This document shows positions 23,682 to 36,139 of a stretch of 64,000 bases of DNA, piece by piece. The notes under the pieces were generated by a model that did not search any database, was not told the DNA's origin, and was given only the letters and a program-made list of their open reading frames with translations. Source of the stretch: Margaritifera margaritifera (taxonomy: Eukaryota > Mollusca > Bivalvia > Unionida > Margaritiferidae); NCBI GenBank assembly GCA_029931535.1, contig JAQPZY010001610.1, positions 1,178,001 to 1,242,000 of the forward strand, in the 5' to 3' direction. Position 1 is the stretch's first letter. Each line of letters opens with the position of its first letter. A program made the translations under genes and the position numbers.

Positions 23682-23890
23682 ATAAAAGCAATCGTATCAT
23701 TGAGAGAGCAGAAGCTCAGTTCTAATTATTACTAAGAGAACAAATGAACCAATCATGTTCTATGCAGTATGGGATCAAAACCTACAGTATATAAGACTAT
23801 CCCAAATTTAATTATATTCCAATAATTATGAATTCATAATAAAATATAAAACTCATAAAACATCATCTGCTTTATTATTTATGAAAAAAA

Positions 23891-25912
23891 GGTATTATCT
23901 AGATATGGGACTCGTACTGATGACCAGGTCCAGGTATTATCTAGATATGGGACTGGTACTGATGACCAGGTGCAGGTATTATCTAGACATGGGACTGGTA
24001 CTGATGACCAGGTGTAGGTATTATCTAGATATGGGACTGGTACTGATGACCAGGTGTAGGTATTATCTAGACATGGGACTGGTACTGATGACCAGGTGTA
24101 GGTATTATCTAGACGTGGGACTGGTACTGATGACCAGGTGTAGGTATTATCTAGATATGGGACTGGTACTGATGACCAGGTGTAGGTATTATCTAGATAT
24201 GGGACTGGTACTGATGACCAGGTGCAGGTATTATCTAGACATGGGACTGGTACTGATGACCAGGTGTAGGTATTATCTAGACGTGGGACTGGTACTGATG
24301 ACCAGGTGTAGGTATTATCTAGATATGGGACTGGTACTGATGACCAGGTGTAGGTATTATCTAGATATGGGACTGGTACTGATGACCAGGTGTAGGTTTT
24401 ATCTAGATATGGGACTGGTACTGATGACCAGGTGTAGATATTATCTAGATGTGGGACTGGTACTGATGACCAGGTGTAGGTATTATCTAGACATGGGACT
24501 GGTACTGATGACCAGGTGTGGGTTTTATCTAGATATGGGACTGGTACTGATGACCAGGTGTAGGTATTATCTAGACATGGGACTGGTACTGATGACCAGG
24601 TGTAGGTATTATCTAGATATGGGACTGGTATTGATGACCAGGTGTAGGTATTATCTAGACATGGGACTGGTACTGATGACCAGGTGTAGGTATTATCTAG
24701 ATGTGGGACTGGTACTGATGACCAGGTGTAGGTATTATCTAGACATGGGACTGGTACTGATGACCAGGTGTAGGTTTTATCTAGACATGGGACTGGTACT
24801 GATGACCAGGTGTAGGTATTATCTAGACATGGGACTGGTACTGATGACCAGGTGTAGGTTTTATCTAGACATGGGACTGGTACTGATGACCAGGTGTAGG
24901 TATTATCTAGATATGGGACTGGTACTGATGACCAGGTGTAGGTTTTATCTAGATATGGGACTGGTACTGATGACCAGGTGTAGGTATTATCTAGATATGG
25001 GACTGGTACTGATGACCAGGTGTAGGTATTATCTAGATATGGGACTGGTACTGATGACCAGGTGTAGGTATTATCTAGATATGGGACTGGTACTGATGAC
25101 CAGGTGCAGGTATTATCTAGACATGGGACTGGTACTGATGACCAGGTGTAGGTATTATCTAGATATGGGACTGGTACTGATGACCAGGTGCAGGTATTAT
25201 CTAGACATGGGACTGGTACTGATGACCAGGTGTAGGTTTATCTAGACATGGGACTGGTACTGATGACCAGGTGTAGGTATTATCTAGACATGGGACTGGT
25301 ACTGATGACCAGGTGTGGGTTTTATCTAGACATGGGACTGGTACTGATGACCAGGTGTAGGTATTATCTAGACATGGGACTGGTACTGATGACCAGGTGT
25401 AGGTATTATCTAGACATGGGACTGGTACTGATGACCAGGTGTAGGTATTATCTAGACATGGGACTGGTACTGATGACCAGGTGTGGGTTTTATCTAGATA
25501 TGGGACTGGTACTGATGACCAGGTATAGGTATTATCTAGACATGGGACTGGTACTGATGACCAGGTGTAGGTATTATCTAGATGTGGGACTGGTACTGAT
25601 GACCAGGTGTAGGTTTTATCTAGATATGGGACTGGTACTGATGACCAGGTGTAGGTATTATCTAGATATGGGACTGGTACTGATGACCAGGTGTAGGTAT
25701 TATCTAGATATGGGACTGGTACTGATGACCAGGTGTAGGTATTATCTAGATATGGGACTGGTACTGATGACCAGGTGTAGGTTTTATCTAGATATGGGAC
25801 TGGTACTGATGACCAGGTGTAGGTTTTATCTAGATATGGGACTGGTACTGATGACCAGGTGTAGGTATTATCTAGATATGGGACTGGTACTGATGACCAG
25901 GTGCAGGTTTTA
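23891..25912. repeat. 42-bp minisatellite, about 48 units
   Basis: The unit is 'ggtattatctagatatggga', 'ctggtactgatgaccaggtgta'. Variants are mostly gatatg/gacatg/gatgtg and tatt/tttt. All units are 42 bp except one 41-bp unit near 25237, which ends the 454-codon plus-strand frame. It lies in intron 5, between exons 5 and 6. ORFs on both strands are repeat artefacts. Confidence 0.96.
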
Positions 25913-26455
25913 ATATTATCCAAAACTGAGATATTAAATAAAATGTTCATGATGAAGACTTTGGCTTTAAAGGTTTTCTCTTTTAATAAAGGCTGATATA
26001 TATTTTATTACTACTGAGATTTACACATAATATACTTTAAACAAATTGTACTTGTTATATCAGTGTCAGCAATCTAATGAATAGTCAAGTGAGGTTCTCC
26101 CAATTCTCAACAATTTTACTCTAACTTGTTGAGGTTATTTCCAATAATGAGCAAGCCAAAAATAGTATTAGTCTGTCTTTCTTGCCTTATTGCTGGAGAA
26201 TTAAAATTGTGTCAGAAAATATAAGTGTATAGATAAAATTCTTTTAAAATAATGTCCCAAAATTACAGGCCATGAAAAATTATTTTGCACAGAAAGTTTT
26301 ACCTCCGAAAACAAAAAGAAAATATGTTATCTCAATAAAAAGGCAAAACTTGAGATGGAAGCCATTTCAGATATCCATGCTTTGTTATTTTTGCCCTCAA
26401 CCCCACCCCCAAACCCAAAGGGCTGCACTGAGGCTTTGAAACCTTCACTATCAAC
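25913..26455. other. No gene seen
   Basis: AT-rich intronic sequence with no recognised element. Confidence 0.4.
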
Positions 26456-26457
26456 TA

Positions 26458-26851
26458 CCGTATTTTGGTGTGTATAACGTGCACCGATGTATAACACGCA
26501 CCCCGATTTTCGACCCAAAATGAGTGGAAAAAACGTAGTTCTGCCATATAATGTGCATGTGATATAATACATTTTAAAATCGTGACTACCGGTATTTCGC
26601 TGCGTTTTCATAGTGCAACAACAGTCGATCATTTTGGATAGTGAATGAAAAAGCGGCAATATTGAAACTGGATCTTTCCGATTTTATGGTTGGCCCTTAA
26701 AAGGGCCCTTTAAAGGTTCGTCTAGTTGATAGAGTTAAATCTATTGCATCAAATCCCTTTTTTTTTTTAGTTCTTGTATAAAACGCACACCCCCGACTTA
26801 AGATACTAAAATTAGGTGAAAAAACTGCGTGTTATACACACCAAAATACGG
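26458..26851. mobile_element. MITE with perfect 21-bp inverted ends and TA duplication
   Basis: Both ends read CCGTATTTTGGTGTGTATAA inward (plus a shared C). The element is flanked by TA at 26456-26457 and 26852-26853. TA duplication suggests mobilisation by a Tc1/mariner or pogo-type transposase. 394 bp, no coding capacity of its own. Confidence 0.88.
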
Positions 26852-26853
26852 TA

Positions 26854-27334
26854 CTCTTTTTCCCAATACATCATACAAAATATACAAAATATGATCACAA
26901 TAACTTCATCAGTATAGATGGAGTTCAAGTTACAAGAAAGTGTCTATTTCACTTACGAAAATGTGACCTTTGACCCCTATCCCCTCATACCCAGAGGGAT
27001 TCATCGAGAATTCAAAACCTTCATTGTCATCTAGTCATCCTCTAAAACATTATACCAAATATAATCAATCTTCCTCAGTCTATATGGAGTTCGGGTTCCA
27101 ACAATAATAATGACAGGTGGTCAGAGAGATGGATGAATGCACAGACAGATGGACATAACCTATCGTAATATGTTTGCAAAAATGCAGATATAATAAGATC
27201 CTTAGTTCGTCTTTAAATTGACAATGTGTCTGTTTTGTGTGAGTGCTGAAAGTGAGAAAGAGAGAGGGAGGGAGGGAGAATGTGATGGTTATGCCATTTC
27301 ATATTTAATCTGGTAAGATCATCTCTACATTTAC
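26854..27334. other. Dispersed repeat fragment, no gene
   Basis: It contains 'atgtgacctttgacccctat' and 'acagacagatggacataacc', typical pieces of the TGACCTTTGACC family, and ends near whirlin exon 5. Confidence 0.5.
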
Positions 27335-27374
27335 CTTTGAAGTTTCTGATCCCCTTCGACTGTTAGAGCTGTAT
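27335..27374 (-). CDS. WHRN: Whirlin exon 5 (40-nt micro-exon, Ser/Arg linker)
   Basis: The small exon was found by its splice signals: gcttattttcag|ATACAGC at the 5' side and CTTCAAAG|GTAAATG at the 3' side. The first base completes the split Arg codon from exon 4, and the rest reads YSSNSRRGSETSK in phase 0. Its length and phase are exactly what is needed to join exon 4 (phase 2) to exon 6 (phase 0). The sequence is low complexity, rich in Ser, Arg and Asn. Vertebrate whirlin has a similarly variable segment between PDZ2 and HN2, so homology does not confirm it residue by residue. Confidence rests on splice sites and phase. Confidence 0.78.
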
Positions 27375-27441
27375 CTGAAAATAAGCAGGAATGTTATGTA
27401 CTTGAGTTTTCACTTGCTTCTTACTATAAATACAGCATTAA

Positions 27442-28410
27442 CCCTTTTCCAATGGGATACGATTCCAGTTGTATGTTCACTACATTCCGTCTACCACTTC
27501 ACGGAAGTGTGGATTTAACCATAAAATATGGCATCATTTTATGTGTACTCTTTTGAAAAGAAGGAGATAAAGCTAGAATGTACACAAATGCATTAACAGA
27601 ATGAGTTTAAAAGACCCCCAAAACTGGTAAAAATTTGATTTAAAAATCTAGTTTTAACGTGCAGAGATAAAAAAATGGCAGTCATATACTTAGGAGGGAA
27701 GTGATGGCCGTTACATGCTTGCTGAATTAGTTGAAAACAAAGACCATTTCATGTGGAAAATTGACATTTTAGGCAGAGGGGATCATTATCTTAACTTCTT
27801 TAAAATGAACAGAGCTGATTGATAACTGGTTATTTGAAAATTTGATTTCAAACACGAGTTTTAACATGTGGAGATCAACATGGTGTACATTGCTGAAGCA
27901 GCAAGTTATAGCAGTGATGTGGATGCCGATTTTGATGAAAATATAGACAATTTTGTGGCAAAAATTGATGTTTTAGGCAGTGTAGATCGTGATCTTTACT
28001 TCAACGAAATGAACACAGATGCTGATAACTGGTTAGTAGAAAATTTTATTTCCAAACTGAATTTTAACATGTGGAGATCAAAATGGCAGACAGTACTGAA
28101 GCGGCAGTGATGTGGATGCCAATTTTGATGAAAATATAGACAATTTTGTGGTGGAAATTAATATTTTAGGCAGTGTAGATCGTGATCTTGTTTACATTGA
28201 ATGAACTGAGCAGATGATAACTAGTTAATTGTTATTTTTTTACTCGGATATTGACGATGAAGACGTGGATGCTTTTCAAGCCAACAAGACATTTTGAGAA
28301 CTTCCCTTCTCATAAAGTTTGCCCATATACCGATGTTGGATATGTGCATAATATTATGATATTTTACTGCATTCCTGGAAATGGACCAAAATAAACCCAA
28401 CAAAACTCTG
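27442..28410 (+). pseudogene. Triplicated acidic coding remnant, possible piggyBac N-terminus
   Basis: TTAA|CCCTTTTCC at 27438 resembles a piggyBac left end, but no right end was found. Downstream, a ~205-bp segment occurs three times (about 27655, 27871 and 28076) with growing divergence. The middle copy is open: AASYSSDVDADFDENIDNFV, then KIDVLGSVDRDLYFNEM. The 80-codon ORF at 27868-28110 covers it. The protein is acidic and otherwise unrecognised; the transposase idea is inference. Confidence 0.4.
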
Positions 28411-28566
28411 ATATTATTACATTAGAATTTATTGTGGAATACAAATACTGAACCAAAATGAAAAACTTTGTGGACTTGCCAGTAAAGATCATTCTTATAT
28501 GTGTGTATTAAGGATGAAGGAATAAATATACATTTACCTGTACAAAACATGCACATAATTGTAAAC

Positions 28567-29113
28567 ATAGATCTAGATATCACAAAACAAAATGTGCCAG
28601 TAGATCTTGATATCTCATAACATAATGTGCCAGTAGATCAGATATCTCATAACATAATGTGCCAGTAGATCAGATATCTCATAACATAATGTGCCAGTAG
28701 ATCAGATATCTCATAACATAATGTGCCAGTAGATCAGATATCTCAAAACATAATGTGCCAGTAGATCAGATATCTCATAACATAATGTGCCAGTAGATCA
28801 GATATCTCATAACATAATGTGCCAGTAGATCAGATATCTCATAACATAATGTACCAGTAGATCAGATGTCTCATACATAATGTGCCAGTATATCAGATAT
28901 CTCATAACATAAAGTGCCAGTATATCAGATATCTCATAACATAATGTGCCAGTATATCAGATATCTCATAACATAATGTGCCAGTAGATCAGATATCTCA
29001 TAAACTAATGCACCAGTAGATCAGATATCTCATAACATAATGTGCCAGTAGATCAGATATCTCATAACATAATGTGCCAGTAGATCAGATATCTCATAAC
29101 ATAATGTGCCAGT
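28567..29113. repeat. 32-bp minisatellite, about 17 units
   Basis: The unit is 'gtgccagtagatcagatatc' and 'tcataacataat'. Very regular; variants include gta|tatcagat and one unit with a deletion near 28873. Each unit carries the palindrome GATATC. It lies in intron 4. Confidence 0.95.
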
Positions 29114-29429
29114 ATCAGGGTATATGCTCTTCTATTAAATTGATTATCACAAACAAATATGTGATCTACTGGCACATGACATACCTGAAGATCTTGCCCC
29201 CAAACCACTCATCATATCCATATGAAATTTGATAGGCATATTTGCAATATTATGTAGATGACTGGATTAGATTGTTAGGCCATTTCAGCAATTTTTTCAC
29301 ATTTTTATGCCTTTCTGAACTCGTTCATATAAATCTTGTTAGCACAATTATGCAAACATCTTGAGGGAAACACATGAAATTAGATTTTCAAGCTTTTACA
29401 GCAATTTTTATATACCTGATATAAGGTGG

Positions 29430-29700
29430 AATCCATTATATTATAATGTTGCCTCTCTGTCTGTCCACGTGTTACTAATTTTGTTCCACACAACAACTAT
29501 AGTTCCCTACCATCTATAGTTATCAAACTTTGTGAATGCTTTGGGGTTAGGAAGAAAGCCTATACATTTCTGGCTTTCAGTATCATTTGTACAAATTTGG
29601 AAACCTTCATGCTAGGACGCTTTGTGCCAAATTTGGTCAAAATTGGTAAAGTGGTTTTGGAGAAGAAGTTTAAAACAACAATTGTTGATGGAAGCACAAC
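29430..29700. repeat. Dispersed repeat fragment
   Basis: It contains 'atgctaggacgctttgtgcc' and 'aaatttggtcaaaattggta'. A similar 'atgctaggatgctttctgtc' module is at 48905 and 49080. Confidence 0.55.
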
Positions 29701-29869
29701 GCACATACACAAGATGCAAGATGGAAATAGGGCCACACTGTAATTAACTTAAAATCTGCAACACAGACTGCAGGACTAGTTGCACTAATGAGTTGTGTCA
29801 TACACTGCATTAAGCTAAAAAAAAAAAAAATGACAATAACTATAAAAAAAATTGTGGGTGCAAAGTCTC

Positions 29870-30272
29870 TTGTCAACTGGGGCATCTTTATGTGCCGACC
29901 ACAATAATTACTAAGTTTCATGGCAATCCATCAAAAACTGCGGAACTAGTGTCAACTGGGGCATCCTTAGGCGCTGACCATAATAATTACCAAGTTTCAC
30001 GGCAATCCATCGAAAACTGCAGAACTAGTGTCAATTGGGGCATCTTTAGGCGCCGACCATAATAATTACCAAATGTCATGGCAATCCATCAAAAACTGCG
30101 GAACTAGTGTCAATTGGAGCATCTTTAGGTGCCGACCATAATAATTACCAAGTTTCACGGCAATCAATCAAAAACTGCGGAACTAGTGTCAACTGGGGCA
30201 TCTTTAGACACTGACCATAATAATTACCAAGTTTCACGGCAATCCATCAAAAACTGTGGAACTAGTGTCACT
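29870..30272. repeat. 79-bp tandem repeat, about 5 units
   Basis: The string actagtgtca recurs at 29945, 30024, 30103, 30182 and 30261, exactly 79 bp apart. The unit contains 'ataattaccaagtttcacgg' and 'caatccatcaaaaactg'. It is a local expansion of the dispersed family also seen at 9660-10310. Confidence 0.92.
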
Positions 30273-30662
30273 AACAAGATTGTGTTACACACTGCAGTAA
30301 GCTACAAGACAAAAAGACATTAACTCTAAAATAAAATTGCAGAAGTAAAATGATTTGACAACATGTGCATCTTTGTCATAATAATAATATTTACCAAGTT
30401 TCATGGGGCTTCAAAACCCTCTAAATTTACAAAACTGTAACATTGTAGTCATGTGCTTTAACAACATTGTAACATTTCTAAATACTTTGTTGCATATACC
30501 GATCAGTGTACTTTTTGAATTTGAAGCCTGCAATTTTTAAGGACAATGAGAAGGTTCAGACTAAGTCTAAAACATGAGCCAACAGATCACACTGCCTAAC
30601 TGCTTTATGGGAACCTACACCATTTGCTGAAAATGGTCTATGATTTGTTTATAGTGTCTAAC

Positions 30663-30862
30663 CTGCTACCCAGCCTTGACCTTGAAACAGGATTTTTGTC
30701 AAGCCAGTTGGTCTGATCGATGGTTGTCCTCGCAAAGGGCAGTTTCCCAACATCCTTGAGCATGATCATCATGCGGCTGGTATTTTTTAGAATGCGGACA
30801 GCCTCAGCATGTGTGATGTCAAGAAAACTCTGACCATTCACATCAAGAATCTGGTCTCCCAC
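30663..30862 (-). CDS. WHRN: Whirlin exon 4 (second half of PDZ2 and linker)
   Basis: 200 nt: 66 codons plus two bases, residues 354-419 and a split Arg. The acceptor is ttcattacag|GTG and the chosen donor is AGCAG|GTTAGA. It starts VGDQILDVNGQSFLDITHAE and completes PDZ2 with AVRILKNTSRMMIMLKDVGK. It then runs into LPFARTTIDQTNWLDKNP, the conserved whirlin sequence after PDZ2 ('ARTTVD.T.W'). The donor leaves phase 2. This matches exon 5, whose 40 nt supply the missing base and 13 codons. An alternative donor seven bases earlier (GG|GTAGCA) fits the consensus less well and would break the frame into exon 5. Confidence 0.93.
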
Positions 30863-32010
30863 CTGTAATGAATTAACCACTGATCAAAACCTGGAATAAA
30901 GAATGCAATAAGTCATGGGTGCCAAACCAAGGTGACTGTGGCTTCCATTACCACCCTTCTTTCATTTTACAATATGAATGCAAATTTGATACTCCATTCA
31001 CTTTAACAAATTCTCCCTATCACCCTGAACAAACTGCTCCACTTAAAAATTTAGTTCTCATGCCCTATGATCTACCTTAGAAATGGTGGTGTTATTGCAG
31101 TACTCAGTATACATACCAAAAAACCTGTCTATTATGGGCACTCAAGAGACCATACAAATTTTACCTTTGTGATCCTTTCTATAATGATTAAGTGTGCAAA
31201 GGAAATTAAGAAAGGTTTTCATACATGTTGTCCTTTAAAAGCAATTGTCCTGTATATGGAGATGTCTGAATACATAAACTTTTGCTACAGTACACACAGA
31301 GGGTACTGACCATCTTGCACTCATGCTGGTGTAGTTGTCACCTAATTACAACCCACTTCAAAGTGTAACATCTAGGCGTTACAGGTGAAGTCAGGTCTGT
31401 GCTCCATCATCATCTGGGTATTAACCTGTGATAGATTTATTATTACATGCTGTGAGGCCTTTGAAGATGGAAGCAAATACACAAGGTTATCCACTAAGTG
31501 GCCACGAGGACCCTAATTTTGGGTCTGTATACACTAAGTGAAATTAGCACCAAGTACAAGAATTGCCAGAATTACACCAGTATATGTTATGGAACTACAT
31601 CCAACATCACTCTTCACCAGCATGAATGTAGTTTGATCAATCCTCTTTGTGTGTACTGAACAATACTGACATTAAACTATGAATTATGCTTTCAAGTATA
31701 CAAAACTTAACAATGCATCTTCTCAATGGAGTATATACAAATTTGTTTTAAGTGGCTAAAGATTTGTAAAAAAAAAAATATGACTCTTTTCAAAATGCAT
31801 TACACCACCTCTGATTGGAAAGCGAGAGACCGGCTTCAGGGATGATTGCTGTTGAAATGTCAGACTATTTAAATCTTTGTAAAAAATAATAATTTTGCAT
31901 TATTAAAAATCCAAGCAAAACAGAAATATACAGAAATATTTCTTAGGTTACTGTGCATTTTATTTCACTAGATTCTTTACAAAATTGTCTGTCCAGATAA
32001 GAATAACTAG
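30863..32010. other. Intron 3 sequence, no gene seen
   Basis: No coding similarity. 31350-31515 is probably a dispersed repeat (see 18700-19864). Confidence 0.4.
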
Positions 32011-34034
32011 ATAGAAACATATAGGAAATGGTATCCTGTCACCACATATACATAAAACATATAGAAAATGGTATCCTGTCACCACATATACATAAAACAT
32101 ATAGGAAAGGGTATCCTGTCACCACATACACATAAAGCACATAGGAAATGGTACACTGTCACCACATATACATAAAACATATAGGAAATGGTACAATGTC
32201 ACCACATACACATAAAACATATAGGAAATGGTACCCTGGCACCACATATAATTAAAACATATAGGAAATGGTATCCTGTCACCACATACACATAAAACAT
32301 ATAGGAAAAGGTATCCTGTCGCCACATACACATAAAACATATAGGAAATGGTACAGTGTCACCAGATATACATAAAACATATAGGAAATGGTATCCTGTC
32401 ACCACATACACATAAAACATATAGAAAATGGTACATTGTCACCACATATACATAAAACATATAGGAAATGGTACCCTGTCACCACATATACATAAAACAT
32501 TTAGGAAATGGTATCCTGTCACCACATACACATAAAACATATAGGAAATGGTATCCTGTCACCACATACACATAAAACATATAGAAAATGGTACACTGTC
32601 ACCACATATACATAAAACATATAGGAAATGGTACACTGTCACCACATATACATAAAACATATAGGAAATGGTATCCTGTCACCACATACACATAAAACAT
32701 AGAAAATGGTACACTGTCACCACATATACATAAAACATATAGGAAATGGTACACTGTCACCACATATACATAAAAAAAGGAAATGGTATCCTGTCACCAC
32801 ACACACATAAAACATATAGGAAATGGTATCCTGTCACCACATATACATAAAACATATAGGAAATGGTACACTGTCACCACATATACATAAAACATATAGG
32901 AAATGGTATCCTGTCACCACATACACATAAAACATAGAAAATGGTACACTGTCACCACATATACATAAAACATATAGGAAATGGTACACTGTCACCACAT
33001 ATACATACAAAATATAGGAAATGGTATCCTGTCACCACATACACATAAAACATATAGGAAATGGTATCCTGTCACCACATATACACAAAACATATAGGAA
33101 ATGGTATCATGTTACCACATATACATAAAACATATAGGAAATGGTATCCTGTCACCACATAACATAAAACATATAGGAAATGGTACACTATCATGAAATA
33201 TACATAAAACATATAGAAAATGGTACACTGTCACCACATATATACATAAAACATATAGGAAATGGTACACTGTCACCACATTTATACATAAAACATATAG
33301 GAAATGGTATCCTGTCACCACATACACATAAAACATATAGTAAATGGTATCCTGTCACCACATATACACATAAAACATATAGGAAATGGTATCCTGTCAC
33401 CACATATACATAAAACATATAGGAAATGGTATCCTGTCACCACATATACATAAAACATATAGGAAATGGTATCTTGTCACCACATATACATAAAACATAT
33501 AGGAAATGGTACAATGTCACCACATATATACATAAAACATATAGGAAATGGTACACTGTCACCACATACAAATAAAACATATAGGAAATGGTATCCTGTC
33601 ACCACATATACATAAAACATATAGGAAAAGGTATCCTGTCACCACATATACATAAAACATATAGGAAATGGTATCCTGTCACCACATATACATAAAACAT
33701 ATAGGAAATGGTATCTTGTCACCACATATACATAAAACATATAGGAAATGGTACAATGTCACCACATATATACATAAAACATATAGGAAATGGTACACTG
33801 TCACCACATACAAATAAAACATATAGGAAATGGTATCCTGTCACCACATATACATAAAACATATAGGAAAAGGTATCCTGTCACCACATATACATAAAAC
33901 ATATAGGAAATGGTACAGTCACCACATATACATAAAACATATAGGAAATGGTATCCTGTCACCACATATACATAAAACATATAGGAAATGGTACACTGTC
34001 ACCACATATACATAAAACATATATATTAAATGGT
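32011..34034. repeat. 40-bp minisatellite, about 50 units
   Basis: The unit is 'cataaaacatataggaaatg' and 'gtatcctgtcaccacatata'. Two sublineages (tatcctg and tacactg) alternate. A block of six units with diagnostic changes (tatcttg, acaatg, catatatac, acaaataa, ggaaaagg) occurs at 33471-33640 and again 242 bp later. A block with the shortened 'acatagaaaatgg' is repeated at 32698 and 32934. It lies in intron 3. Confidence 0.95.
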
Positions 34035-34309
34035 ACCCTAGCACCACATATAATTAAAATAATTTTGTTTGTATTATTTAGAAGTCTTAAAAATTTTAAG
34101 TAATTGTAGCTTTTATTCCTCCCACTTATATATCAAGAAATGTAAAGGTTTTCCTGCTAAATTACTATTTAAGAACATGACAGTACTGTAATGTGATGCA
34201 GAAAAACAGTGGAGTCACTTTACAGATCATAAATTCAGGATAGTTTTACCAGGTTTGGTGTATATATAAAACTCCTTACTTGTTTTCTTACACCTGAAAG
34301 GTTGGTTGG

Positions 34310-34478
34310 TTTATAACAGCACATTCAACACATTATTGGCATTATCAAGGTGAATACAAGCTAAGTCCCTTCAAAGGGCACTGAGGCAGCCAAACCAGGC
34401 AGGCCTGGGCAGGTATTAAATCTGTGACCCTTGGATTACAAGTCTGATGCTTTAGTGAGCTACCATGACTCCCTTACA
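34310..34478 (-). mobile_element. tRNA-derived SINE-like copy
   Basis: The minus strand reads GGGAGTCATGGTAGCTCACT as an A-box-like start and GGTCACAGATTTAATACC as a B-box-like stretch. The remainder shares 'cctttgaagggacttagctt' type text. Boundaries are approximate. Confidence 0.5.
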
Positions 34479-34635
34479 ATAAGATAATTACTTTAGTATG
34501 TTTATATTTAACTTTCCTATTCATAATTTAATATCAGAACAATGTCATTATTACATCATAATGAGGTCCATTTGCATAGTTACTAGTACCATACTACTGT
34601 AGCTTTAATGAATGACATCATATTGCTGTCATAAC

Positions 34636-35600
34636 AATGAACTGATTACATCATCTTGAGTTCCACAGGTAACACAAATTGACAGCAATGGATATCCTTA
34701 AAAACTTTAAGTTTATCAATGAACTGATTACTTCATCTTGAGTTCAACAGTTAACACAAATTGTCAGCAATGGACATCCTTAAGAACTTTAAGTTTATCA
34801 ATGAACTGATTACATCATCTTGAGTTCCACAGTTAACACAAAATGTCAGCAATGGACATCCTTAAGAACTTTAAGTTTATCAATGAACTGATTACATCAT
34901 CTTGAGTTCCACAGTTAACACAAATTGTCAGCAATGGACATCCTTAAGTACTTTAAGTTTATCAATGAACTAATTACATCATCTTGAGTTCAACAGTTGA
35001 CACAAATTGTCAGCAATGGACATCCTTAAGAACTTTAAGTTTATCAATGAACTGATTACATCACCTTGAGTTCCACAGTGAACACGAATTGTCAGCAAGG
35101 GACATCCTTAAGTACTTTAAGTTTATCAATGAACTGATTACATCATCTTGAGTTCAACAGTTAACACAAATTGTTAGCAATGGACATCTTTTAAGTACTT
35201 TAAGTTTATCAATGAACTAATTACATCATCTTGAGTTCCACAGTTAACACAAATTGTCAGCAATGGACATCCTTGAGAACTTTAAGTTTATCAATGAACT
35301 GATTACATCACCTTGAGTTCCACAGTTAACACAAATTGTCAGCAAGGGACATCCTTAAGTACTTTAAGTTTATCAATGAACTGATTACATCATCTTGAGT
35401 TCCACAGTTAACACAAATTGTCAGCAATGGACATCTTTAAGATCTTTAACACAAATTGTCAGCAATGGACATCCTTAAGATCTTCAAGTTTATCAATGAA
35501 CTGAGTACATCATCCTGAGTTCCACAGTTAACAGAAATTGTCAGCAATGGACATCCTTAAGACACAAATTGTCAGCAATGGACATCGTTAAGAACTTCAA
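34636..35600. repeat. 82-bp minisatellite, about 11 units
   Basis: The unit starts 'aatgaactgattacatcatc' and continues 'ttgagttccacagttaacac', 'aaattgtcagcaatggacat', 'ccttaagaactttaagttta', 'tc'. Near 35440-35560 the units become shortened, and the last one runs directly into the open reading frame at 35569. It lies in intron 3. Confidence 0.93.
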
Positions 35601-35757
35601 GTTTATGCAACCTGAGACTAAAAAGAGTGAGAGAATCAGTATCCTGGACGACAGCAATGCTCCAGGACAGGACAAAGATTCAGAACCCAATATGGAGGCC
35701 AATACTCCTTCTACTGGGATCACTAATATCGTAAAACCTGTCCTTAAAGACTATTGA
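35569..35757 (+). pseudogene. Unrecognised coding-like fragment at the edge of the 82-bp array
   Basis: 62 codons on the plus strand, opposite to whirlin: MSAMDIVKNFKFMQPETKK, then SERISILDDSNAPGQ, ending NIVKPVLKDY and TGA. Composition is protein-like, unlike nearby intron. The first ~13 residues (LSAMDI.KNFKF) are shared with the translated 82-bp unit, so the array appears to have grown from the start of this segment. A short helical segment followed by an acidic tail would suit the C-terminus of a pogo/Tigger-type transposase, but no diagnostic motif is present. Function unknown; no start context or promoter is evident. Confidence 0.4.
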
Positions 35758-36139
35758 TTTTGCCAACAACAAATGGTTCTTGAGGACAGCAGGGTCTATT
35801 CATTCCGTACGATTGCTCGACTCATAGCAAGTTATCAGTAACCATGTTGAAAAATTGTGCATCATATTTCAAGCTCCACTTTTACTTCTTCATTTTAGAT
35901 TCCTCCTACATTCAGTAAATTCTTTTTAAAACAGAGCAGGGAATTTCCCCCTTAAATTTTCAGATCCAGAATAGACCCTGGGACAGGTGATCTCTTGCTA
36001 GAGGTCATGACAATAAATTACAAAATTGATAGATGCATTAAGAATCTTGTCATTATTGACTGTGATAGATATAGTTTTAATTATGCATTTCTTTACAATG
36101 GATTCATTATTACTAAAAATACGGATGCATCTCTCTAAC
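35758..36139. other. Intron 3 sequence, nothing recognised
   Basis: Single-copy-looking sequence between the coding-like fragment and the donor of whirlin exon 3. Confidence 0.4.

Noticed and set aside
28567..29113. CRISPR-like appearance of the 32-bp array
   Set aside because: There are no unique spacers; units are directly adjacent in a eukaryotic intron with no cas genes.
30663..30672. Alternative donor GG|GTAGCA for exon 4
   Set aside because: It fits the consensus less well than AGCAG|GTTAGA and would not be in phase with exon 5.
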